From Wolinella succinogenes DSM 1740 (lineage in GTDB: Bacteria > Campylobacterota > Campylobacteria > Campylobacterales > Helicobacteraceae): a stretch of DNA of 64,000 bases. The position numbers and the translations under genes are program-made. The notes beneath the pieces are model-generated. The model did no database searches. It was not told where the DNA came from and saw only the letters and a program-made list of their open reading frames with translations. Each line of letters opens with the position of its first letter. Position 1 is the first letter of the stretch. The stretch is from assembly GCF_000196135.1 (NCBI RefSeq), contig NC_005090.1, forward strand, positions 1,808,001 to 1,872,000. The letters run 5' to 3'. This document shows positions 42,541 through 51,387 of the stretch, piece after piece.

Positions 42541-44601
42541 TTAGAACATATAAGAGAGAGTGAACTTCACATTTCGGCCTGGCTCATAATCCGTGCCATC
42601 CGCCGATTGAACCTTGCCATTGACGGAGGCGTGAGAGGCGTAATACTCATCAAAGAGATTGTAAATTCCCAAGATCGCCGTGAGGCCATCATACGCCCCT
42701 TTGGGCTTCCACTGAACACTCACATCGTGGACATTGTAGGATTTTTTATCAAAGTTCACTTTGAGGTAGGGGTTGAAGGCCTCAACCTCTTTGACAAAGG
42801 TCGATTCCCAGCCAAAACGCAAATTGTAGGGCGCCCAAGAATATCCGAGTCTCAATCCGATGCTATCACCCACATCTTTTCCGATAGCCGATCCCCCCGT
42901 GATTCCTTGCGAAATGGCATAGGTGCTTAGATCATCAATCTTGGAGCGTGAACGAGCGTAGGAGACGCCCGTGTCAAAATCTCCCAGACGAGCATTTGCA
43001 CTCACTTCAAAGCCTTTGATGGTGAGCTCGCCGAGGTTTTGATTGTTGCTAAAATAGTCATCGATATAGTTGTCAATCGTGGTTTTAAAAAGGTTTCCAT
43101 TCAGCACCAGCTCATCGATTCCTGAGATCGCCTTGGTGCGATAGACAAACCCAACCTCTTGGTTGTTACCCGTTTGGGCTTTGAGATCTGGATTGTAGGT
43201 CGAGCTATGAATCACCGTGGAGAATATCTCACTTAGCTGAGGTCCTCTAAAAAGCTCCGTGTAGCTCGCTTTGAGCGTGAGATTCTCGGTCGCCTTCACC
43301 TCTCCAGCTAGTGCATAAGTCCACTCAGTCCAGCTTTGAGTCGGTTTGCTTTGGAGTGTGCGCTCATAATCATTGTAGCGCGCCCCAGGAATCAAAGCAA
43401 ATCGCCCATACTCGATTCGATCTTCAAGATAGAAAGTCTTTAAGAGTCGCTTCTCTTTGGAGTATTGATAGGTCGCAGTGGTTGAAGAGGGTCTAGGCTT
43501 GGTCGCCTGCTCTGCCTCCTGCTTTTGATACTCAACCCCATAGGTGAGCCCGTGGGTGAATGCGCCTGTCTCTAGGGTCGATTTAGCCAAAAGGGTCACC
43601 CCTTTATTGAGCCCCTCCCCCTCAATATCTGCATCGCGTCTAGCGGCCATCCAAGTCACCCCATTAGAGTTTCCTTCCCATCGAGAGATCTCATTTTTAG
43701 AGTGATACAATGTCGTCTCTAGCACCAAGGCTTTGCCCAAATCAAGCTCATGGGAGAGCGTCACCCCTTCTCGGTTATACTCCGTAGGAAAGATAGAATC
43801 TCTATTGGAGCCCGTCGCCCAGCCTTGGCTGAAATTAGGCCTAGCGGCATAATCACCCTCATCATGAAATCGATCATAGGTGAGCTCAAGTCGCTGGCTA
43901 TCCGTGAGATTCGCTCCAAACTTCACCAAAATATTGTCCACATCTCCCTCGTTGGTGGCAAGCTTGTTGCCTTTGCCATCTTTAGGAGTCTCTTGGTTGA
44001 TATAGTTGCCATAGAGCAAAAAGTCAAACATCTCATTGAATCGACCATAGCCTGCCAAAGAGGCGGATTTAGAGGAGTTGCTGGCGTAAGTGGTGCTCAC
44101 GCGAGCGCCCGCGCTCTGCCCCGCCCTCAAAAGGTCGTTCGCGCCCATTGTCTTGAAGCGCACCCCTCCTCCTAGGCCATTGTTCACAATCGAATTGTTC
44201 CCCACTTGGATGTTTGCCTCTTTGAGAATATCCGCATTAATTCTTAAATCACCAAAATGGTGAAAGAGGTGAATGTCTTGCGGGGCACCATCAAGTCGTA
44301 CATCTAACGCATCTCCACTAAGCCCCCGAATGTTGATATTTTGATTGAGCGAGTGAGTGCCCGCCACATCCACCCCAGGAATGTCCCTCAAAAGATCACT
44401 CAAGTGGCCTGCTTGCTTCACTTCAATCTGATTCTCCCCCAAAGAGACCGAGGAGCTATTAATCGCCGTCCCCCACATCTCTACCCTATCCAGTGAATAC
44501 CCTGCCCCCTCGGAAGCAAGAAGATTCCCCGCCAAAAGAGAGGCTAGCACGAGCGAACGTGCTAGTTTATTTCTCATAGAGCCACTGTTTGATCTGATCA
44601 T
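42541..44601 (-). CDS. TonB-dependent outer-membrane receptor
   Basis: I prefer the ATG at 44599-44601 (AAGGAT 8 bases upstream; 686 residues); the first ATG at 44619 lacks a ribosome site. A signal peptide (NKLARSLVLASLLAGNLLA) precedes a plug domain (GHLSDLLRDIPGVDVAG; NINIRGLSGDALDVRLDG) and a 22-strand barrel ending FTLSYMF. The family imports iron-siderophore complexes, haem or cobalamin using TonB energy. The HLFHHFGDLRI stretch in the plug is unusual and might contact metal. A Fur-like box upstream argues for iron control. A two-component pair lies divergently next to it. Confidence 0.92.
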   Translation of the reverse strand: MIRSNSGSMRNKLARSLVLASLLAGNLLASEGAGYSLDRVEMWGTAINSSSVSLGENQIEVKQAGHLSDLLRDIPGVDVAGTHSLNQNINIRGLSGDALDVRLDGAPQDIHLFHHFGDLRINADILKEANIQVGNNSIVNNGLGGGVRFKTMGANDLLRAGQSAGARVSTTYASNSSKSASLAGYGRFNEMFDFLLYGNYINQETPKDGKGNKLATNEGDVDNILVKFGANLTDSQRLELTYDRFHDEGDYAARPNFSQGWATGSNRDSIFPTEYNREGVTLSHELDLGKALVLETTLYHSKNEISRWEGNSNGVTWMAARRDADIEGEGLNKGVTLLAKSTLETGAFTHGLTYGVEYQKQEAEQATKPRPSSTTATYQYSKEKRLLKTFYLEDRIEYGRFALIPGARYNDYERTLQSKPTQSWTEWTYALAGEVKATENLTLKASYTELFRGPQLSEIFSTVIHSSTYNPDLKAQTGNNQEVGFVYRTKAISGIDELVLNGNLFKTTIDNYIDDYFSNNQNLGELTIKGFEVSANARLGDFDTGVSYARSRSKIDDLSTYAISQGITGGSAIGKDVGDSIGLRLGYSWAPYNLRFGWESTFVKEVEAFNPYLKVNFDKKSYNVHDVSVQWKPKGAYDGLTAILGIYNLFDEYYASHASVNGKVQSADGTDYEPGRNVKFTLSYMF

Positions 44602-44629
44602 TTTTCCCAATCCTTTCATTTCGTTTTAA

Positions 44630-44648
44630 AATGATATTCGTTATCATA
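44630..44648. promoter_or_regulatory. Fur-like box between TonB receptor and response regulator
   Basis: AATGATATTCGTTATCATA contains ATGATA and TATCAT as an inverted repeat around TTCGT, close to the GATAATGATAATCATTATC pattern. It lies 29 bases before the receptor ATG and 41 before the regulator start, so it could control either. Confidence 0.6.
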
Positions 44649-44688
44649 ATTGTAAGAAATCTCACCCAAATCTCAAATAAGGATTTTT

Positions 44689-45387
44689 TTGACATCCGAG
44701 CACCCCCTTAAGGTTTTAGTCGTTGAAGATGAGACGATCCTAGCCCTCCAACTCAAGCTCTCTCTTCAACGCTTTGGATTCTCTATCAGCGGAATCAAAG
44801 CCAAAGGAGAGGAGGCGATTCTTCACGCCAAAGAGCACTCTCCCGACTTGATTCTCATGGATATTCACCTCCAAGGCAATCTCCAAGGCACTCAAGCAGG
44901 CGCACTCATCTGGGAGAGGTATCGCATCCCCATCATCTTTTTGACCTCTTATTGCGATGACAAGACGCTCAAAGAGGCGATGGCGTGCGAACCTTACGGC
45001 TATCTAATCAAACCCTTTAGAGAGGGGGAGCTCAAAGCCACGCTTCAAGCCGCTTGGAATAAACACTGCCGCCTCCTGCAACACTCCAAAGAATCCACCA
45101 AGGCACCGACTGCGCTAGGATTTGGCTATGCCTTTGATTCTCTAGGGGCTCAACTCCTTTGGGAAGGAAAGGCGATCAAGCTCACAGGAAATGAGATTCG
45201 CTTTTTTGAGATTCTGAGCGAGCGTCCTGGGCATACTGTGAGCTTTGAGGTTTTGCTTGATCTCATTTGGGGAGAATCGCATGCCGATCCCACAAGACTC
45301 AGGAATCTCGTCTATCGTCTGCGCCAAAAGCTCCATCCCGCCCTCATCGAAAATGTTTTTGAAGCAGGTTATCGACTCCATGTTTAA
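44689..45387 (+). CDS. Two-component response regulator with winged-helix output
   Basis: A TTG start with AAGGA 5 bases upstream gives 232 residues. The receiver (LKVLVVEDETILALQLKLSL; Asp in LILMDIHLQG; FLTSY; Lys in LIKPF) has all pocket residues. It is followed by an OmpR-type winged helix (LTGNEIRFFEILSERPGHTV; RLRNLVYRLRQKL). The kinase gene overlaps its end by 8 bases. Divergence from the TonB receptor and the shared Fur-like box suggest that the pair controls, or is controlled together with, that uptake gene. Confidence 0.9.
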   Translation: MTSEHPLKVLVVEDETILALQLKLSLQRFGFSISGIKAKGEEAILHAKEHSPDLILMDIHLQGNLQGTQAGALIWERYRIPIIFLTSYCDDKTLKEAMACEPYGYLIKPFREGELKATLQAAWNKHCRLLQHSKESTKAPTALGFGYAFDSLGAQLLWEGKAIKLTGNEIRFFEILSERPGHTVSFEVLLDLIWGESHADPTRLRNLVYRLRQKLHPALIENVFEAGYRLHV

Positions 45388-47275
45388 GCGCCCCCCTTCT
45401 CTGCCTCTTGGGGTCAAATTCACTTTAGCACTTCTAGGAATCTGCCTCGTTTTGCTCCTTTTGGTGGTGGGAATTCTCGCCCCCAAAATGAAAGAGGAGC
45501 AATTCAAAACAGAGACTCACACGATCGAGCGTCTCCTCTCCAAGATGGAACACCAAGTGCGCCTAGCCATCAAGGTCAATCAATTTCATAGCTCCTCCCA
45601 AAAAACCAATAACGATTTACGCCTTCAAAATCACCTCCAAAACCTCCACCTTCATGCCCTCTCCCACCCCAGCGCTTCGCTTGAGCAGTGGATCGCAACA
45701 CTAGATCAAGAGTTTCAAGGGGAGGCCTGCCGCGCCCTTCTTATCAAAGAGAATCAAATTCTTCACTCCACCAAGCCTCTTCCAAGTGCCTCTCCTCTCC
45801 TCTCTTCACTCACAGCACTCCCCCAAGGGGAGTGGCACTCCTATCTCCACCCCCGACCCCAAGGCGCCTGCCCCACCAGCGACAAAGAGACGCTCCTATT
45901 CAAGCCTCTTGGCACGACGGGCTATCGAGTCGGGGTTCATTGTCAAAGCCAAGACTTCATCTCAGAGAGGCGCGCTTTTGAGAGCGAAATTGGCGTTATC
46001 CTCAAAGAGAGCTTTCAATCCATCAAAGAGGGAAATCCTGGATTCGCCTACATGATGTGGGTCGATGGCAGCGAGAGAACCTGCGATCACAACGCCACGC
46101 TTCGCACCTCTTTAGAGAGCGAGGCCTCCCTCTACAATCGCGTCTGTTGCGTGAGCGAGACCTCGCCCACCGATCAGCCACTCACAGGCGACCTCAAAGC
46201 AGCAGACTATCTGCGCGCCAGCACCACCCAAGAGCCCCTCCGCCATTGGCTCGACAAAGAGGATGATCGGGGAAATCTCATCCATCCCGCCATCACATGG
46301 GCAAGAAAATTTGAAACCCCTGCCTATCCACTCATCCTCGCCGTGACGCTTTATGAAGAGGAGATTTACGATTCGCTTGGCTCCGTGCTCCTCAAGCTTC
46401 TTCCAGCCATCCTCGCTGCCCTTCTTGGTTCGCTCTTCTTGGGGATTCTTCTTTTTCGCCGATTCACCCAAAGGCTCACCCTCCTCTCTCAAACCGCCAA
46501 AACAGTTAAAAGCGGCGATTTGAGTGCCAGAAGCCATATTCGCGGGGAAGATGAGATTGGAGTGCTAGGAGAGACGCTCGATTCGATGATTGAAACCCTT
46601 GAGCAGGATATTCAAACGCTTGATTCCAAAGTCTTGGAGCGTACCCAAGCCCTAGAATCGCTTCTAGAAGAGAAGGAGGCGCTTCTTAAAGAGGTGCACC
46701 ATCGCGTCAAAAATAACCTTGCGGTGATTATCGCGCTTATCGCGCTCAAAACCCCTAAGGCAACGAGCGAAGAATCGAAAACGCTTCTTGTTGAGCTAGA
46801 AGAGAGAATCTACACCATCGAGCTCCTCCATCGCAAGCTTTACCAATCCAAAAACCTCAAGCGAATCGAGATGAAAGAGTACATCCAAGAGATTGTCCAT
46901 CGAATCGGCGAGCTCCATGAGACTGAGCGCCTTGGAATCAGAATCGCACTTCGTATCGAGCCTCTAGAGCTGGATGTGAGTCAGGCTCTAGCCTGCGGCC
47001 TGCTCGTCAATGAAGCCCTCACCAACTCTCTCAAACACGCCTTCAAAAAGAGAGGGGGCGAGATCTTGATCCTGTTCAACCCTCGCTCAAAAGAGTGCCA
47101 TTTGAGGATCGAAGATGATGGAGTGGGATTCCCCAAGGCGTTCTTTTTGGGCCGCGAGGAGACGCTTGGAATGCAACTCATGCAAGGAATCGCCAAGAAT
47201 CAACTCCAAGGCCGCATGGAGTGTTCAAATCCACCCCAAAGAGGTGCCAGAGTCGATTTTTATTTCCCTCTTTAG
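45380..47275 (+). CDS. Sensor histidine kinase of the HisKA_2 class
   Basis: The ATG at 45380 lies inside the regulator gene and gives 631 residues. Order: a membrane helix (about 12-34); a periplasmic domain of about 300 residues without a motif I know; a second helix (about 337-359); HAMP (about 360-412); coiled coil; and the phospho-acceptor block LLKEVHHRVKNNLAVIIALI (His440/His441), followed by a HATPase (NEALTNSLKHAFKK; DDGVGFP; LGMQLMQG). HisKA_2 kinases usually pair with regulators lying beside them, as here. A longer frame from 45245 is an overlap artefact. Confidence 0.88.
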   Translation: MFKRPPSLPLGVKFTLALLGICLVLLLLVVGILAPKMKEEQFKTETHTIERLLSKMEHQVRLAIKVNQFHSSSQKTNNDLRLQNHLQNLHLHALSHPSASLEQWIATLDQEFQGEACRALLIKENQILHSTKPLPSASPLLSSLTALPQGEWHSYLHPRPQGACPTSDKETLLFKPLGTTGYRVGVHCQSQDFISERRAFESEIGVILKESFQSIKEGNPGFAYMMWVDGSERTCDHNATLRTSLESEASLYNRVCCVSETSPTDQPLTGDLKAADYLRASTTQEPLRHWLDKEDDRGNLIHPAITWARKFETPAYPLILAVTLYEEEIYDSLGSVLLKLLPAILAALLGSLFLGILLFRRFTQRLTLLSQTAKTVKSGDLSARSHIRGEDEIGVLGETLDSMIETLEQDIQTLDSKVLERTQALESLLEEKEALLKEVHHRVKNNLAVIIALIALKTPKATSEESKTLLVELEERIYTIELLHRKLYQSKNLKRIEMKEYIQEIVHRIGELHETERLGIRIALRIEPLELDVSQALACGLLVNEALTNSLKHAFKKRGGEILILFNPRSKECHLRIEDDGVGFPKAFFLGREETLGMQLMQGIAKNQLQGRMECSNPPQRGARVDFYFPL

Positions 47276-47356
47276 GGGGGGTATTATCCTGTAAAACTTA
47301 GATTTGAAATTCAGAGTGGAGAACAAAAAGTGACTTTTCTGCCAACACTGTTCACC

Positions 47357-47736
47357 TTAATGCTTAGTCTGTCCCTTAAGCTTGAATCGATTAAGCAGAC
47401 TTTGTAGCTGAATGGCTTGAGTGGACAGCACTTCTGACGCACTCGCACTCTCTTCGGCATTGACTGTATTTTGTTGGGTAACACGGTCAATCTGAGCAAG
47501 TTCTTGATTTACTTGAGAAAAACCAACGGCCTGTTCATGAGAAGCCGAAGCGATTTCTTTGACCAGATCTGACACCTTTCCCGCATTGTTAAGAATTTCA
47601 CCAAGTGCGCCTGCCGTTTTTTCAGCGATCTTTGTACCATTTCTAGTCTTTGCTACTGAACTTTCAATAAGATCTGATGTCTCTTTGGCTGCTTCAGCGC
47701 TACGAGAGGCCAATATCCTAACCTCTTCGGCGACAA
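47357..47736 (-). pseudogene. C-terminal fragment of a chemoreceptor, cut by an IS
   Basis: The minus-strand frame entering from the IS left end reads IVAEEVRILASRSAEAAKET and on through the descending arm of a chemoreceptor hairpin (KVSDLVKEIASASHEQAVGF; IDRVTQQNTVNAEES) to a stop at 47357-47359. The start, sensor, HAMP region and the tip itself are missing. The sequence differs from the receptors at 39455 and 49054 (36H- versus their class), so it comes from another gene. It cannot act as a receptor. Confidence 0.85.
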
Positions 47737-49042
47737 TATACTGCCACTAAAATTCAAGACAATAAATTGAAAGGTTTATCTTCCTAAATGGTAGAATTTT
47801 CTAAAGATTTAGGAGAGGAAAAAATGAGTAGAAAAAGAAAAAGCTATAGTGCAGAATTTAAAACTAGAGTTGTCTTAGAATTACTAGGTGGCGAAGAGAC
47901 TGTAGCACAGATTGCCAGTAAATATGAGATTACACCAAAAAGTCTCATTGATTGGAAAAAGCAGTTTTTAGAGAATGCATCACTAGTATTTGATGTAGGT
48001 TCGGCTACTAAAGCCTATAAAGATGAGATAGAAGAGCTAAAAACAGAGAATGATGCTCTAGCAAAGAAATTAGGAAAAACAACCATAGAGAGGGATTGGG
48101 CAGTGGGAAAGCTAAAGAGCTTGGGCTTATCAAATAAAAAAGATCTTGTCACACCCAAGCTAAAGAATCTCTCCATGGCAAGACAATGTGAAATAATAGA
48201 TTTAAATCGCTCAACCCTTTATTATGAACCTAAACCCATATCAGACAATGATTTAAAAATCATGAAAAGGATAGATGAGATATATACTGATATATCCTCA
48301 ACCTATGGCTATCGGTTTATGCATAGGCAGCTTTTGGAAGATGGATTTTCAATTGGTGTAAATAAAGTCAATAAGCTAATGAACACTATGGGGATACAGG
48401 CAATCTTTCCAAAAAAGAAACGACACACATCCATTAAAAACTATAAACATAAAATCTATCCATATCTACTACGAGAGCTTGAAATTAACAGAGCCAATCA
48501 GGTTTGGAGTGGAGATATTACCTATATCCCAATCAAGGGTGGTTTCGTGTATTTGTGCGCCATTATTGATTGGCACAGTAAAACGATACTCTCATGGAAA
48601 ATATCAACAACTATGGATACATCTCTTGTAACAGATGTTTTAAAAGAAGCCATTGAAAAATATGACATTCCTGTAATATTCAACTCCGACCAAGGTAGCC
48701 AATATACCAGCCATGAACATACAGAACTTCTCAAGAAACACAACATTCAAATCTCTATGAACGGTAAAGGCAGATCCATTGATAATATTGCCATTGAGAG
48801 ATTTTTTAGGACTTTAAAATATGATGAAATCTATATCAATGAGTATAGCTCTATTTCAGATCTCAGATTTAAGGTTTCAAGATATATCAATTTTTACAAT
48901 CACAATAGATTTCATTCAGCACTAAATTATCAAAAGCCCATGAATGTTTATCTAGAAGGGTTGAAAAACGTTGCTTAAATTAAAGGCTAGAGGCTGGAAG
49001 ATGAATTCTCAAAAAGTTGTCTTGACAAATGGTGGCAGTATA
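47737..49042 (+). mobile_element. IS3-family insertion sequence, intact-looking
   Basis: The ends are inverted repeats beginning TATACTGCCAC (left) and its complement GTGGCAGTATA (right), with further matches inward (TTCAAGACAA against TTGTCTTGACAA). The element is about 1306 bases. Three bases outside differ (CAA left, TTC right), so no target duplication is seen, although the palindromic TATA at the ends makes the exact border uncertain. It carries one transposase gene. Both flanks are truncated chemoreceptor genes reading outward. Confidence 0.85.
47824..48978 (+). CDS. IS3-family transposase, single fused OrfAB
   Basis: The ATG at 47824 follows GAGGAAAAA. The 384-residue protein joins an N-terminal helix-turn-helix (AEFKTRVVLELLGGEETVAQ; PKSLIDWKKQF) and leucine-zipper part with a DDE core: VWSGDITYIPIKGG, FNSDQGSQYTS, and DNIAIERFFRTLKYDE with the Glu, then FYNHNRFHSALNY. 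No frameshift is needed because the two domains are in one frame, which is less usual for IS3 elements. All catalytic residues are present, so the element may be active. Confidence 0.92.
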   Translation: MSRKRKSYSAEFKTRVVLELLGGEETVAQIASKYEITPKSLIDWKKQFLENASLVFDVGSATKAYKDEIEELKTENDALAKKLGKTTIERDWAVGKLKSLGLSNKKDLVTPKLKNLSMARQCEIIDLNRSTLYYEPKPISDNDLKIMKRIDEIYTDISSTYGYRFMHRQLLEDGFSIGVNKVNKLMNTMGIQAIFPKKKRHTSIKNYKHKIYPYLLRELEINRANQVWSGDITYIPIKGGFVYLCAIIDWHSKTILSWKISTTMDTSLVTDVLKEAIEKYDIPVIFNSDQGSQYTSHEHTELLKKHNIQISMNGKGRSIDNIAIERFFRTLKYDEIYINEYSSISDLRFKVSRYINFYNHNRFHSALNYQKPMNVYLEGLKNVA

Positions 49043-49053
49043 TTCCGTTAATT

Positions 49054-50637
49054 TTGGCTCTTATTCTTGGATCTGTTTACTCCATCTATCACACGAAAAG
49101 TTCCACTGTTCGTGCCTACAATATCGCAAGCTCTGAGGCAACTCTTCTTATGGAGGAGTTCTTAAAGCTTCGGATTCTTCGTTACCAAGATCAGCTTAGT
49201 GGCGGAAAGACAGAGGCGATTCGTCTAGTCATGAAAAAAATCCACCATGATACGGCAGCCCTCCATAAGAAGGTGCAAATCCCTGCCAATAAGGCTCGCC
49301 TAGAAGAAAATCTTCAGCTTTTCGCCCGTTATGCTGAACTCTATGAGTTGAGACTTCAAATCCTAGCTGATGGATCGCTAAGCGAAGAGGAAAAAAAGAG
49401 AAGAATTGCTGAGACCACCAAGGAGGGAGCCTCAGTGAGTGAGAAGCTCCAAAGCAATCTGGAGCAAACCCTAAAGAGCGCTTCTGAAGCCACTCTAGAG
49501 CAATCAGATCTCATCGAAAAAACGATAGCCATCGCTTTTATTCTCGCCTTTGGAGTCTTCTTGGGTTTTTCAATCCTGATCATCAAAAACATCATCTCCT
49601 CTCTCTCCTCCATCCAATCCGGCCTCCTCTCCTTCTTCTCTTTCCTCTCAAGAGAATCCAAAGAGGCACAGCTCATCAATCTCTCCTCTAAAGATGAGTT
49701 TGGAGAGATGGCTGGAGCGATCAATGAAAACATCAAGCGTATCCAAAAAGGGTTGCTAGAGGACACAGAGACCGTCCAAGAGACTCTTATGGTGGTCAAT
49801 AGAATCAAAGAGGGTCATCTCAACCAAGCCATCCACTCCCTCCCTGATAATCCTCAGCTCCTCAAACTCAAAGAGCTTCTTAATGAGATGCTTGCCTCTT
49901 TGAATCAAAACTTCCAAGGAGTCCTCTCTCTTCTAAAGAGCTACGCTGAGAATGACTTTAGGGAGAGGATGGAAAAAGGAGGACTCAAAGGAGAAGTCGC
50001 CTCTTTGATTGAAGGGGTCAACTATCTAGGAGGAGAGATCACTAAGATGCTCCAAAGCTCTCTTGATTCAGGACACTCCATGGAGAAACAGGCCAGACTC
50101 CTGCAAGAATCAATGGAGGTTCTCTCTCAGGGAGCCAACGAACAAGCCGCCAGCCTAGAAGAGAGTGCCGCCGCTATTGAAGAGATGAGTAGCTCTATGG
50201 GAGGAATCAGCCATAGAGCTGAAGAGGTCTCTAAACAGACTGAAGAGATTCGTAATGTCATCATGATCATTAGAGACATTGCCGATCAAACCAATCTACT
50301 GGCTCTAAATGCTGCCATTGAAGCCGCAAGAGCAGGAGAGCATGGAAGAGGATTTGCAGTCGTTGCCGATGAAGTGAGAAAGCTAGCGGAGAGAACTCAG
50401 AAGTCTTTAGGAGAGATAGAGGCCAATACCAATGTCCTAGTTCAATCTGTCAATGAGATGAGTGATAGTATTAAAGAGCAAGCTCAAGGAATCACTCAGA
50501 TCAATGAAGCCATTGCCCAACTTGATACTGTAACCCAACAAAATGCAGGAGTAGCGGATAAGACGGATGGGATAGCTAGAGAGGTCTCTAAGATGGCAGA
50601 GGGGATGGTTGAAGAGGTGAGGAAGAAGAGGTTTTAG
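49054..50637 (+). CDS. Methyl-accepting chemotaxis protein, 5' end replaced by IS
   Basis: Coding sequence in this frame begins inside the first membrane helix ([18 protein letters not shown]) right at the IS end. The natural start codon and cytoplasmic N-terminus are gone; the first usable start is the TTG at 49054. The remaining 527 residues have a helical periplasmic sensor, a second membrane helix (about 167-187), the FFSFLSRES...DEFGEM linker and a full signalling hairpin ([20 protein letters not shown]). Insertion in the membrane might be impaired. Without a ribosome site at 49054, expression is doubtful. The downstream gene starts 3 bases after its stop. Confidence 0.85.
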   Translation: MALILGSVYSIYHTKSSTVRAYNIASSEATLLMEEFLKLRILRYQDQLSGGKTEAIRLVMKKIHHDTAALHKKVQIPANKARLEENLQLFARYAELYELRLQILADGSLSEEEKKRRIAETTKEGASVSEKLQSNLEQTLKSASEATLEQSDLIEKTIAIAFILAFGVFLGFSILIIKNIISSLSSIQSGLLSFFSFLSRESKEAQLINLSSKDEFGEMAGAINENIKRIQKGLLEDTETVQETLMVVNRIKEGHLNQAIHSLPDNPQLLKLKELLNEMLASLNQNFQGVLSLLKSYAENDFRERMEKGGLKGEVASLIEGVNYLGGEITKMLQSSLDSGHSMEKQARLLQESMEVLSQGANEQAASLEESAAAIEEMSSSMGGISHRAEEVSKQTEEIRNVIMIIRDIADQTNLLALNAAIEAARAGEHGRGFAVVADEVRKLAERTQKSLGEIEANTNVLVQSVNEMSDSIKEQAQGITQINEAIAQLDTVTQQNAGVADKTDGIAREVSKMAEGMVEEVRKKRF

Positions 50638-50640
50638 AAG

Positions 50641-51387
50641 GTGAAGACTCTCCCCTGGCGGCCTAAAAAGATTCTTCTGTTTGGATTTTCCCCCTGCGAT
50701 AAGGGGCGACTCTGGCTCTCTCTAATCCATCAAGGCTACCTTCTTTTGGATGCCTTCTCCCTCTCCGAGGCTAAATCCCTCTACTACCAAGAGGGATTTG
50801 ATGGGGTCATCGCAGACTGCTCCTTGATTCCCAAGGAAGAATCGCTCCTTTTGGAGCTGCACGTTCTCTTTGGGGTGAGAGTGATCCTCCTCCTCTCTCC
50901 TCAAGGCTTCAAAAAGCAGGAACGCCTTCTTTTAGGAGGGGCGATTGCTTGCATCCTCAAAGAGGAGCGCTCGGCTTGGATGAGGGAGCTTCTTGGTTTC
51001 TTGGCTCACCTCAAAAGTAGCACCCCCAGAGAGATTCTTCTCCTCTCTCCATCCACTTTTTTAGCCAAAAGGGTGCGGGAAGCGCTCCTGCCTAGAGGCT
51101 ACCATCTGCATACAGAAAAAAGGAGCGAAGAAGCCTTGGCGGTGGCTAGCCAAGGGGGCTTAAGGGTGTTGATTTTAGATTCTGGAGTGGAGGAGGAGAA
51201 TCCCCAAGAGCTCCTTTGGGACATCAAGGAGACCCACTCCTCCCCTCTACCTTGCCTGATCCTCTCCTCCCATCTTGATCGTTCCCAAGTGGAGAGGCGA
51301 TTTGGCTCTAGTGGCTATGAGCGCCTCGTGGAGCCTTATGGGTATGGAGAGATGATCAAAAAGATAGAGGAGATGTCCAAAGACTAG
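50641..51387 (+). CDS. Tandem pseudo-receiver protein
   Basis: A GTG start 3 bases after the chemoreceptor stop gives 248 residues. Two receiver-like folds are visible. The first (about 9-120) has [20 protein letters not shown] and [10 protein letters not shown] with an Asp at the acceptor place. The second (about 130-245) has [32 protein letters not shown] with an Asp, and [13 protein letters not shown] where Lys of the usual KP is replaced. Both lack the acidic pair after strand 1, so Mg-dependent phosphorylation is unlikely. Its place suggests a chemotaxis-related role. Function unknown. Confidence 0.7.
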
